From NCBI GenBank assembly GCA_021414185.1, contig JAIOOZ010000140.1, forward strand, positions 1 through 8,983: a stretch of 8,983 bases of DNA, read 5' to 3'. Source of the stretch: Betaproteobacteria bacterium (GTDB taxonomy: Bacteria > Pseudomonadota > Gammaproteobacteria > Burkholderiales > SG8-41). Shown piece by piece: positions 1 through 6,345 of the stretch (its first letter is position 1; every line of letters begins with the position of its first letter). The notes under the pieces were generated by a model. That model was not told the origin of the DNA, ran no database searches, and saw only the letters and a program-made list of their open reading frames with translations. The position numbers and the translations under genes are program-made.

Positions 1-1313
1 GCGTCGAGTATGACCTGCAGCCGGTGCCGGTCTTCGCGGTCGTCGGTCTTGTCGTCGTGAAACTCCTTGCTCTCCGAAAGCCGCCGGAAGACGTTCTCGA
101 CGACGATCACCGCGCCATCGACTATGATGCCGAAGTCCATGGCGCCGAGCGACAGCAGGTTGGCCGGGATGCCGATCCAAGTCAGGCCGAGAAAAGTGCC
201 CAGCAGCGACAGCGGGATGACGAGCGCCACGATCGCGGCGGCCCGGATATTGCCGAGAAACAGCAGGAGGACGAGCGTGACCAGCATCGCGCCCTCGACC
301 AGATTGGTGAACACCGTTTTGAGGGTCTTGCCAATGAGCCACGAGCGGTCGTAATACGGCACCAGCGCAACGCCTTTCGGCAACACCGTTTCGTTCAGCA
401 TGTCGACGCGCTGCTTGACCGCGGTGAGCACGGTCGACGGATTTTCGCCCTTGCGCATCAGCACCACGCCCGTCACGATGTCGTCGTCGTCGTCCTGCCC
501 GATCACGCCCTGGCGTGGCACCGAGCCCACCGACAGCCCCGCAACGTCCTTCACCAGCACCGGCACGCCGTTGCGCTCGGCGACCATTACATTGAGCACC
601 TCGTCCGCGGAGCGCAGCAAGCCGATGCCGCGGATCAGAAACTGCTGCGGCGGCACCTCGACATAGCCGCCGCCGGCGTTGGAATTCGCGCGCTGCAAAG
701 CCGTGAACAATTGCTGCAAGGTGACCTTGTAGTATTTCATCTTGGCGAGATCGGGGTTGACCTCGTACTGCTTGATGAATCCGCCGAAGCTGACCACATC
801 GGCCACGCCCGGTATCAGGCGCAATTGGCGGCTGACCGTCCAGTCCTGGATAGTGCGCAGGTCGCGCGAATCGAGGCTGTCGGACTTGACGCGGTAGCGG
901 TAGATTTCGCCGATCGGCGTCGACAGCGGCGCCAGCTGCGGTTGCGCGCCCTCCGGCAGCTCAGCTTCGCGCAGACGCTCGACCACCTGCTGGCGCGCGA
1001 AGTAAGCGTTGGCTTCGTCGCTGAAAGTGAGGATGATGAACGACAACCCGAACTGCGTATGCGAGAACATGCGGATCGAATTGGGCAGGCCGGCGAGCGC
1101 GACTTCCAGCGGCAGAGTGACCTGTTTTTCCACCTCCTCGGCGGCACGGCCGGGCAGCAGCGTGATGACCGTCACCTGGGTGTCGGTCACGTCGGGGAAA
1201 GCCTCGACGGGCAGCTGCTTGAATGCGATCACGCCAGCGCCGATAAACAGCACCGTGCCGAGTATGACGAACAGCGGCTTGGTGAGCGCGAACTCGACGA
1301 TTTTCTTGATCAT
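1..1313 (-). CDS. czcA: Heavy-metal efflux RND permease, CzcA/CusA family (N-terminal 437 codons, runs off left edge)
   Basis: Inner-membrane proton-driven pump subunit of a tripartite CBA efflux complex exporting metal cations. Only the N-terminal 437 residues of an expected ~1000-1050 are in the window. Visible features: a cytoplasmic start MIKKIVEFAL, TM1 at about residues 14-32, the family signature around FPDVTD and LLPGRAAEEVE, a periplasmic porter domain, then TM2-TM4 at about 339-407. TM4 carries DFGIIVDGAVIVVEN at 393-407, matching the HME-RND pattern DFGxxxDGAxxxVEN, whose Asp/Asp/Glu (here D393, D399, E406) form the proton relay in CzcA. That pattern is associated with Zn/Co/Cd export, so a CzcA-type substrate is inferred; the exact metal cannot be fixed. 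ATG at 1313 is the only start fitting the conserved N-terminus, though no good ribosome site precedes it. It lies 30 nt after the adaptor gene, so translation is probably coupled. An Asp5 run (about 277-281) sits in a periplasmic loop. The frame is intact throughout. Confidence 0.93.
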   Translation of the reverse strand, partial: MIKKIVEFALTKPLFVILGTVLFIGAGVIAFKQLPVEAFPDVTDTQVTVITLLPGRAAEEVEKQVTLPLEVALAGLPNSIRMFSHTQFGLSFIILTFSDEANAYFARQQVVERLREAELPEGAQPQLAPLSTPIGEIYRYRVKSDSLDSRDLRTIQDWTVSRQLRLIPGVADVVSFGGFIKQYEVNPDLAKMKYYKVTLQQLFTALQRANSNAGGGYVEVPPQQFLIRGIGLLRSADEVLNVMVAERNGVPVLVKDVAGLSVGSVPRQGVIGQDDDDDIVTGVVLMRKGENPSTVLTAVKQRVDMLNETVLPKGVALVPYYDRSWLIGKTLKTVFTNLVEGAMLVTLVLLLFLGNIRAAAIVALVIPLSLLGTFLGLTWIGIPANLLSLGAMDFGIIVDGAVIVVENVFRRLSESKEFHDDKTDDREDRHRLQVILD

Positions 1314-1343
1314 GATGTCGGCAGCGCGTCGTTGCCGGCGCGG

Positions 1344-2480
1344 TTATTTGACGACACGGCGCGGCTGCAGCATCTGCTGCAACAGCAGCGCGCCTTCGGT
1401 CACGACCTTTTGTCCGGGCTGCAACCCGGACAATACCGTGACGTGGCCATCGTAGGCGTCGCCGGTTTTCACCTCCTGCCGCAGGTACGTTCCGGCGCCG
1501 TCATCGATGAACACGAAATACTTGCCGCCCTGGAAATACACCGCGCGCAGCGGTGCCTGCAATACCTTTGCCACCTCGTTGCCGACCACCGCGGTGACGA
1601 ACATCTCGCTCTTCAGTAATCGCTTGGAATTGTCGAGCGTCGCGCGCACCTTGATCGTGCGTGTCGTCGGGTCGAGAAAATCCGCAACCGCCGTGACCTT
1701 CGCTTCGAAAGTCGCGTCGGGATAGGCCGGCAGGCGGATTTTGATAATCTTGCCCGGCTTTAACTGCGGCAGGTCCTTCTCCGTCGCGTCGAGCATTACC
1801 CACAGATAGGCGGGATCGGTGATGACGAACTGCGCCGGCATGTTGGCGCCCATCTGGTCGGGGCGCAATTCCTGGCCGGGATTGATGTTTTTTTCAACCA
1901 CCACGCCTGTCAAAGGGCTCTTCAGCGCGTAAGTCTGGTCGACCTGCAGGCCGCCGCCATAGAGTTTCAGGCGCGCCTGCGTGCGCTTCAATTCCGATTC
2001 GGCGCGCGCATATTCTGCCTCGGCGGTATTGAGATCCTTGGCGGCCGCCACGCCATGCTGGTGCAGTTCCTTCACGCGCGCGAGGTTCTGTTCGGCCAGC
2101 GCGTAATCGCCCTGCGCGCGGCGCGCGTCGGCCTGCGCCTGGCCGAAATCCGGCGAGGCGATGACGGCGAGCGTCTGTCCCTGCTGGACCTTGTCTCCCG
2201 GCTGCACCAGTATGCGATCGACGCGGCCGGCGAGCGGCGTGAAAATGCGCACCGTTTTATCTTCATTCCACGCCAGCCGGCCGTTCAGGGCCGCGGCCGC
2301 GGCCGCGCCTTCGACCGTCGGCTCCGACGCGAGCGACGCGAGTTGCGGGCTGCCCGGCTGAAATACCACGCTGTCGCCGCTCACCTTGGGTTGCGGCACG
2401 CCCGGATTTTTTTCAGCGTTGTCGCAGCCGGCTATCGCCCACGCTGCCGCCAACACCGCTGCCATGTGCTTCAATTGCAT
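1344..2480 (-). CDS. czcB: RND efflux periplasmic adaptor (membrane fusion) lipoprotein, CzcB type
   Basis: Periplasmic adaptor that bridges the RND pump and the outer-membrane factor. It has 378 residues, normal for the family. The N-terminus is a lipoprotein signal with lipobox IAGC and lipid-carrying Cys19. Asp at +2 (D20) is the inner-membrane retention signal in E. coli-type Lol sorting, as in AcrA. Domains in order: first half of the lipoyl-like barrel-sandwich (about 75-110, with PLAGRVDRILVQPGDKVQQG), a short alpha-helical hairpin (about 112-172, Ala/Glu/Arg-rich coiled coil), second lipoyl half (about 183-203, SPLTGVVVEKNINPGQ), beta-barrel domain (about 215-300) and membrane-proximal domain (about 300-365). 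A six-Ala tract (59-64) is encoded by CCGCGG repeats. It lies 58 nt downstream of the outer-membrane factor gene and 30 nt upstream of the permease gene, in the classic C-B-A order. No extra metal-binding N- or C-terminal domain is obvious. ATG at 2480 is preferred because it gives a complete signal peptide; the preceding AGGGCGGA is a modest ribosome site. Confidence 0.93.
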   Translation of the reverse strand: MQLKHMAAVLAAAWAIAGCDNAEKNPGVPQPKVSGDSVVFQPGSPQLASLASEPTVEGAAAAAALNGRLAWNEDKTVRIFTPLAGRVDRILVQPGDKVQQGQTLAVIASPDFGQAQADARRAQGDYALAEQNLARVKELHQHGVAAAKDLNTAEAEYARAESELKRTQARLKLYGGGLQVDQTYALKSPLTGVVVEKNINPGQELRPDQMGANMPAQFVITDPAYLWVMLDATEKDLPQLKPGKIIKIRLPAYPDATFEAKVTAVADFLDPTTRTIKVRATLDNSKRLLKSEMFVTAVVGNEVAKVLQAPLRAVYFQGGKYFVFIDDGAGTYLRQEVKTGDAYDGHVTVLSGLQPGQKVVTEGALLLQQMLQPRRVVK

Positions 2481-2538
2481 TGGTTCCGCCCTGAATTATC
2501 TTGTGGTTGTCGATTGCCGGCAAAGCGCCGTACCGCAA

Positions 2539-3867
2539 TCATTTTTTGTTTTTCTCGATTTCTTTGGGATCGATTTCCTCGACCATGATCGCAGCCTGCC
2601 ACACCGCCAGCGATTTCGCATAATCGGCGAGCGTGTTGGATGCATCGAGCCGCGTCGCGTAGAGCTGGCGCCGCGCGTCCAGCAGGTCCAGCACGCCGAT
2701 TGCGCCCTTGCTGTACGCAAATTCGGCGCCCTCGGCGGCGCGCTGCGCCTCCTGCGACAACGTATCGCGAAAGCGCTGGACGCGCTCGGCGGCCGCATCA
2801 AGGTCAGCGCGGCTGCGGGCTATCTCGCCGAGCGCCAGCGCGCGCACGCGTTCGAGGTTGTCGCGCGCCGCCTGCAATTCGACCTCGGCACGGCGAATCT
2901 CGCCTTCGAAATAGTAGCCGGTAAACAGCGGAATGCTGACGCCGACGCCGAAAGTATTGTTGCTGAAATCGCCCGGGAAATGCTGGAACTGCGCCGACCC
3001 CGTCACGTCGCGCGTGCGCGAAGCACGCGCCAGTTCGCGGTTCTTCTCCGCCGCCGCCACCCGCGCCTGCGCGGCCTGCACGTCGGCGCGTCCGGCCAGC
3101 GCGCCGTCGGTTTCGAGCGTCGCCGGGGCGGCGCCGATGGCCGGCCAGCCGTCGGCCGCATTGATGCGCGCGGCTTCGCGTTCAGCACCTATCATATAGG
3201 CGAGCACCGATTGCGCCTTCTGGCGCTCGGCCTGCGCCGTGCGGGCGTCATTCTGCGCGCGCAACGCGTCGACCCGTATGCGCGCCACTTCCGAGCGCGC
3301 GATATCACCGGCCTGCAGCCGGCGCTCGGCCGCATCGACGGTCTTCTGAAATAGGCCGGCAGTTTCCGCGGCAATGCGCATTTTTTCCTGCGCGGCCACC
3401 AGATCGTAATATGCCATGTACAAAGCAACCTTCTGCTGGCGCCGGATATCGGCATATTCGCCGCGGCTGGCGCGTATATTGTGATCGGCCGCCTCCATGC
3501 GCAATTCGCGCTTGTTGCCGCGTTCGAACAACTGCTGCAGGCCGATGGTGCTGCCGATCTGCTTGTCACGCGCATCGCCCGAGCCTATGCCGGAATGCGG
3601 ATTGAGCGGGCTCGCGTTGAAAGACAGGTTGGGGTTGGGCCGCTGCGCGGCCGACAGGCGGTCCGCCTCGGCACCTTCGACCAGGCGCTGCCCGAGCTGG
3701 AGTTCGCGATTGCGCGCGGCAAAAAAAACCTCCGCCTGACGCAGCGTGAGCTGCGCCAGGTCGGAGTTCAAAGAGGCCAGGCCGGGTGCCGGTTCAGCTC
3801 CGGCAGCGACAGCGCTCAGGCCCCCGAGGAGGAAAGCCAGAGCAAACCTACGCAAACCTGACAACAT
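2539..3867 (-). CDS. TolC-family outer-membrane efflux protein, CzcC type
   Basis: Outer-membrane channel component of the CBA metal efflux complex. From ATG 3867 it has 442 residues, close to CzcC. A Sec signal peptide occupies residues 1-24 (Arg pair, hydrophobic core, AGA cleavage site before EPAPG). Two outer-membrane-efflux-protein repeats follow: the first begins near the RPNPNLSF strand and runs through long Ala/Glu/Arg helices (ELRMEAADHNIRASRGEYAD onwards); the second begins near the GVGVSIPLFTGYYFEGEIR strand and helix. The C-terminus has the family pattern GAIGVLDLLDARRQLYATRL, then ends in a charged tail (EIDPKEIEKNKK). It is the first gene of the minus-strand operon, divergent from the response regulator. 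The start is ambiguous: GTG at 3870 and ATG at 3867 are adjacent, with GGAAAG 7 or 10 nt upstream respectively. I prefer ATG, but GTG has the better spacing. The ribosome site lies inside a perfect 14-bp palindrome. Confidence 0.92.
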   Translation of the reverse strand: MLSGLRRFALAFLLGGLSAVAAGAEPAPGLASLNSDLAQLTLRQAEVFFAARNRELQLGQRLVEGAEADRLSAAQRPNPNLSFNASPLNPHSGIGSGDARDKQIGSTIGLQQLFERGNKRELRMEAADHNIRASRGEYADIRRQQKVALYMAYYDLVAAQEKMRIAAETAGLFQKTVDAAERRLQAGDIARSEVARIRVDALRAQNDARTAQAERQKAQSVLAYMIGAEREAARINAADGWPAIGAAPATLETDGALAGRADVQAAQARVAAAEKNRELARASRTRDVTGSAQFQHFPGDFSNNTFGVGVSIPLFTGYYFEGEIRRAEVELQAARDNLERVRALALGEIARSRADLDAAAERVQRFRDTLSQEAQRAAEGAEFAYSKGAIGVLDLLDARRQLYATRLDASNTLADYAKSLAVWQAAIMVEEIDPKEIEKNKK

Positions 3868-3876
3868 CACGTTGTG

Positions 3877-3890
3877 ACTTTCCGGAAAGT
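3877..3890. promoter_or_regulatory. Perfect 14-bp palindrome over the efflux-operon ribosome site
   Basis: ACTTTCCGGAAAGT is its own reverse complement. Read on the minus strand it contains GGAAAG, the likely Shine-Dalgarno sequence of the outer-membrane factor gene, 7 nt before GTG 3870. It could be an operator half-site pair or a short RNA hairpin (5-bp stem, CCGG loop) affecting ribosome access. The palindrome is seen directly; any role is inferred. Confidence 0.4.
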
Positions 3891-3950
3891 GCTTGCTGCG
3901 ACATCCCTCCGTGCAGCCGCAACCTGATAGATGAACACTAGCAATTCTCC

Positions 3951-3966
3951 CTTACTCCAAGCTTAC
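3951..3966 (+). promoter_or_regulatory. CTTAC direct repeat with 11-bp period, candidate OmpR-family regulator site
   Basis: CTTAC occurs at 3951-3955 and again at 3962-3966, one helical turn apart, in the intergenic region between the regulator gene and the efflux operon. OmpR/PhoB-type regulators bind as head-to-tail dimers to half-sites spaced 10-11 bp, so this is a reasonable operator candidate for the adjacent regulator. A related TTACAC appears again at 4031-4036. The short repeats could occur by chance. Confidence 0.3.
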
Positions 3967-3967
3967 A

Positions 3968-3982
3968 CAGGGGTCACCCCTG
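3968..3982. promoter_or_regulatory. 15-bp inverted repeat CAGGGGT-C-ACCCCTG, candidate operator
   Basis: Perfect 7-bp arms flank one central base, in the middle of the divergent regulatory region about 100 bp from the efflux operon start and 124 bp from the regulator start. It abuts the CTTAC repeat. The symmetric architecture suits a dimeric DNA-binding protein (MerR, Fur/Zur or symmetric OmpR-type binding), but I do not recognise the motif and name no regulator. Confidence 0.4.
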
Positions 3983-4054
3983 CCCCAGCGGAAGCGAAAT
4001 CTACCATACCGCAAAGGATTTGCCAGTGCGTTACACTAGATGTTCGCAAATGTT

Positions 4055-4060
4055 TATGAT
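4055..4060 (+). promoter_or_regulatory. Candidate -10 box (TATGAT) for the two-component operon
   Basis: TATGAT matches the sigma70 -10 consensus at five of six positions and lies 45 nt before the regulator ATG. It is nearly an extended -10, with TG two bases rather than one upstream. The best upstream partner, TTACAC at 4031-4036 with an 18-bp spacer, is a poor -35, so an activator such as the regulator itself may be needed. The regulator has a G-run ribosome site (GGGGG, 4095-4099) six bases before its start. Confidence 0.3.
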
Positions 4061-4105
4061 TCACGCACTTAGAGTGACCAACCGGCTGAAAAACGGGGGC
4101 CTGAC

Positions 4106-4774
4106 ATGCGTATCCTGATCGTCGAAGACGACCCGGTGCTGGCGGACGGCCTCACGCGCTCCCTGCGGCAGGCCGATTTTGCCGTCGATTGCGCGCACGA
4201 CGGTGAAGAAGCCGACCACGTGCTGACGGCGCAAACCTATGATCTCGTCATACTCGACCTCGGGCTGCCCAAGCTGGACGGGTTCGACGTCCTGAAGCGG
4301 CTGCGGCGGCGCGGCGCCACGGTGCCGGTGCTGGTGCTGACCGCGCGCGACGCGCTGGCCGACCGCGTCAAGGGGCTGGATCTCGGCGCCGACGACTATC
4401 TGACCAAGCCGTTCGACCTGCCAGAGCTTGAAGCGCGCGCGCGCGCGCTGATACGCCGCGGCCAGTCGGGCGGCAGTTCGCTGCTCACGCACGGGCCGCT
4501 GACGCTCGATACCAGCGGCCGGCGCGCGACCCTGCACGGCGTACCGCTCGAGCTCTCGGCGCGCGAATTCGGCGTGCTTGAAGTGCTGATGCTGCGCAGC
4601 GGGCGCGTGGTCAACAAGGACCAGTTGGCCGAGCGCCTCTACGGCTGGGACGAGGAAGTCGGCACCAACGCGATCGAAGTTTACGTGCACCGCCTGCGCA
4701 AAAAGCTCGAGTCGGCCGGCGTGGCGATACGCACCATCCGCGGGCTCGGCTACCTGCTCGAGAAAGACGCATGA
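4106..4774 (+). CDS. OmpR-family response regulator (QseB/PmrA/TctD-like)
   Basis: DNA-binding response regulator of a two-component system, 222 residues, normal length. Receiver domain at about 1-115: acidic pocket E7/D8/D9, phosphoacceptor D51 in VILDLGLPKLDG, switch threonine T79 in LVLTARD, and conserved K101 in DYLTKPF. A winged-helix trans_reg_C domain follows at about 127-219, with LSAREFGVLEVLM, the recognition-helix stretch TNAIEVYVHRLRKKL and the terminal wing IRTIRGLGYLLEK. These motifs resemble QseB/PmrA/TctD more than a dedicated copper regulator. It is intact and overlaps the sensor kinase gene by four bases (ATGA), so the two are translationally coupled. It is divergent from the metal-efflux operon and is its most likely regulator; this is inferred from position. 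Because the partner kinase is broken, activation would need another phosphodonor (a non-cognate kinase or acetyl phosphate) or it may act unphosphorylated. Confidence 0.93.
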   Translation: MRILIVEDDPVLADGLTRSLRQADFAVDCAHDGEEADHVLTAQTYDLVILDLGLPKLDGFDVLKRLRRRGATVPVLVLTARDALADRVKGLDLGADDYLTKPFDLPELEARARALIRRGQSGGSSLLTHGPLTLDTSGRRATLHGVPLELSAREFGVLEVLMLRSGRVVNKDQLAERLYGWDEEVGTNAIEVYVHRLRKKLESAGVAIRTIRGLGYLLEKDA

Positions 4775-6046
4775 GCGCCGTCCTCGGCGGGCGCGCACCG
4801 GCAGCGGCACCGGAACGGGCGACGCTGCGCCACCAGCTGCTGATTTCACTGCTGGCCCCCATCGTCATCGTCACGCTCATCAGCGCGGTCGTCACCTATT
4901 ACTATGCATTTAACTTTGCGACGCTCGCTTACGACTACGCACTGTTCGACTCCGCGCGCGATATCAGCCGGCAGACCCGCGTCAGCCAGGGCAGTATGCG
5001 GGTCGACCTGCCGAGTGCTGCGCTCGACATGCTCGAATCCGACACGCACGACAGCGTTTATTACATGGTCAACGATGCCAAGGGCAATTTCGTTGCCGGC
5101 CACCGCGGGCTGCCGCTGCCGACCGAGGAGGCGCCGGCCGGCAAGCCGCTCTATTACGACGGCAATTATCGCGGCAGCCCGATCCGGATCGCGGCACTCC
5201 ACGCCGCGGCCAACGGCGCTCCGGCCGCAGAGCCGGTCCTGGTGCTGGTGGCCGAAACGCTCAACAAGCGCCGCACGCTCGCCAACGAAGTCCTGCTGGG
5301 CATGCTGCTGCCCGAGCTGCTGCTGATCGCTTTGGTCGGCGCGCTGGTCTGGTTCGGCATCGAGCGCGGTTTGCGTCCACTCGCCACGCTGCAGCAGGAA
5401 ATCGGCAACCGCTCGCATCGCGATCTGAGCGCGCTGCCCGAGCAAAACGCGCCGGGCGAAGTGCGCGCCCTCATCCGTGCCATGAACGAGCTGCTCGCGC
5501 GGCTCTCGTTCGCATTGTCGGGCGCGCGCCGAGCCCGGCGCCAGCCGCACGCAGGCGATGCAGAAACTGGACGTGGCCGAAATTGCGCGCGACACCACCA
5601 CGGAATGGGTGCCGCACGCGCTGGCGCGCAACATCGATCTCGGATTCGACGCAACTGCGGACAACACAGCGAACGCAACAGCGGACAGCGCGGCCCACGC
5701 GGTGATCGAGGGCGATACCCTGCTGGTGAGGGAAATGCTGGTCAACCTGCTCGACAACGCGCTGCGCTACACCCAGCCGGGCGGACGCGTCACGGTGCGC
5801 GTCGCCGCCAACGACCATCGCGTGCAACTCAGTGTCGAGGACAACGGCCCGGGCATCCCGGCCGAGGAGCGCGAACGCGTGTTCGAGCGTTTTCACCGCG
5901 TGCTCGGCAGTGGCGCCGAAGGCTGCGGACTGGGGCTGGCGATCGTGCGCGAGATTGCGCAGAGCCACAATGCGGAAGCTCATCTCACCGCCGGTGCCCA
6001 CGGTAGCGGCACGCTGGTCAGCATCGTTTTCCCGCGCGCCGCATAA
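4771..6046 (+). pseudogene. Sensor histidine kinase (QseC/TctE-like), broken: frameshift plus loss of the HisKA/phosphoacceptor segment
   Basis: Membrane sensor partner of the upstream regulator. Frame 1 from ATG 4771 encodes a normal sensor half: TM1 about 23-46, a periplasmic 2CSK_N-like domain about 47-172, TM2 about 174-195, and a HAMP-like linker ending LARLSFALS (Ser250, bases 5518-5520). Beyond this, frame 1 is Arg/His/Gln-rich junk up to a stop at 6006. The kinase resumes in another frame at ARAEPGASR (about 5522) and continues to TAA 6044-6046 with N box LVNLLDNALRYT, G1 DNGPGI (5840-5857), FERFHR and G2 GLGLAI (5927-5944). Intact relatives have about 55-65 residues between these halves, including the RRFxADAAHQLRTPL histidine motif. 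Here they are absent in all frames, so this is one out-of-frame deletion of roughly 180 nt, not a simple frameshift or programmed slippage. The ATPase half could start separately at ATG 5558, but there is no clear ribosome site. An assembly error is the main alternative. Confidence 0.85.
5651..5698 (+). repeat. 24-nt imperfect tandem duplication inside the kinase remnant
   Basis: GCAACTGCGGACA at 5651-5663 recurs with one mismatch at 5675-5687, a 24-nt (8-codon) period. It encodes the low-complexity stretch ATADNTAN-ATADSAAH in the variable loop before the ATPase N box. Being a multiple of three, it does not disturb the frame. It looks like a local slippage duplication. Confidence 0.5.
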
Positions 6047-6062
6047 GCGGCGCGGCGGTTTT
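6032..6062 (+). terminator. Rho-independent terminator of the two-component operon
   Basis: CGCGCCGC (6035-6042) pairs perfectly with GCGGCGCG (6047-6054) around an ATAA loop. After one bulged G the stem extends by CCG/CGG (6032-6034 with 6056-6058), and TTTT follows (6059-6062). The kinase stop codon TAA forms part of the loop. The stem is strong and the T-run short, so termination is likely but may be incomplete. Confidence 0.6.
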
Positions 6063-6235
6063 CGACGGCGCGTTCGCACTTAAGCGCCTGCAGTACAATA
6101 GCGGCGAAGGCGCGTGGAAAGACACCGCTACTGTTGCCGGCGACGTACAGATAAAATCCCGCATAATCGTTGCCGCCGCCAGACCGGCCGCGAAAAAATA
6201 ATCACGCCGCGACGCGGCCGCACGAGGAGAAGCTG
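6063..6235 (+). other. Non-coding stretch upstream of the metalloprotease; possible promoter
   Basis: I see no supported gene here on either strand; open frames are Arg-rich or Pro/Ser-rich shadows. TACAAT at 6094-6099 is a fair -10 box, but no convincing -35 lies 16-18 bases upstream. A 13-bp inverted repeat, GCCGCG-A-CGCGGC (6206-6218), precedes the AGGAGA ribosome site of the small ORF that follows. A promoter for the metalloprotease is expected in this stretch because a terminator lies just before it. Confidence 0.35.
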
Positions 6236-6340
6236 ATGTACTGCAGACTTGAGATCGCCGGCATTGCTCCCGCTTGCGCGCTGCCGGCGGCGGCTGAAGA
6301 CACCAATATCCCGCTTCAGAGCGAAGCCTACAAGGAGTAA
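6236..6340 (+). CDS. Possible 34-codon leader peptide or small exported protein
   Basis: An ATG with a good ribosome site (AGGAGA, 6225-6230, five bases upstream) opens a 34-codon frame ending in TAA at 6338-6340, five bases before the GTG start of the metalloprotease gene. Its middle, IAGIAPACALPAAAED, is weakly signal-peptide-like, and the tail is polar (NIPLQSEAYKE). Its last codons contain AAGGAG, which is also the ribosome site of the next gene, so translation of the two would be coupled. I recognise no family. It could be a genuine leader, the shortened remnant of a once longer gene, or chance. Confidence 0.35.
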   Translation: MYCRLEIAGIAPACALPAAAEDTNIPLQSEAYKE

Positions 6341-6345
6341 AAGCC

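Noticed and set aside
24..1619. Long plus-strand open frame (531 codons) antisense to the RND permease and adaptor
   Set aside because: It is His/Gln/Arg/Asp-rich with no recognisable domain, and spans the boundary of two clearly real minus-strand genes. This is the expected antisense shadow in high-GC coding DNA.
2290..2309. CCGCGG tandem repeat as a regulatory or recombination site
   Set aside because: It encodes a six-alanine tract in the adaptor between the signal region and the first domain; codon bias for GCG/GCC explains it.
2386..3354. 322-codon plus-strand frame over the outer-membrane factor
   Set aside because: It is antisense to a well-supported TolC-family gene, with Arg/Ala-rich composition and no domain.
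5511..5560. Programmed ribosomal frameshift in the kinase
   Set aside because: There is no slippery heptamer, and a frameshift cannot restore the missing histidine segment, which is absent in every frame.
4771..6006. A single 411-codon kinase gene in frame 1
   Set aside because: After residue 250 the translation becomes Arg/His/Gln-rich and kinase motifs appear only in a different frame, so the open frame is accidental read-through past the deletion.
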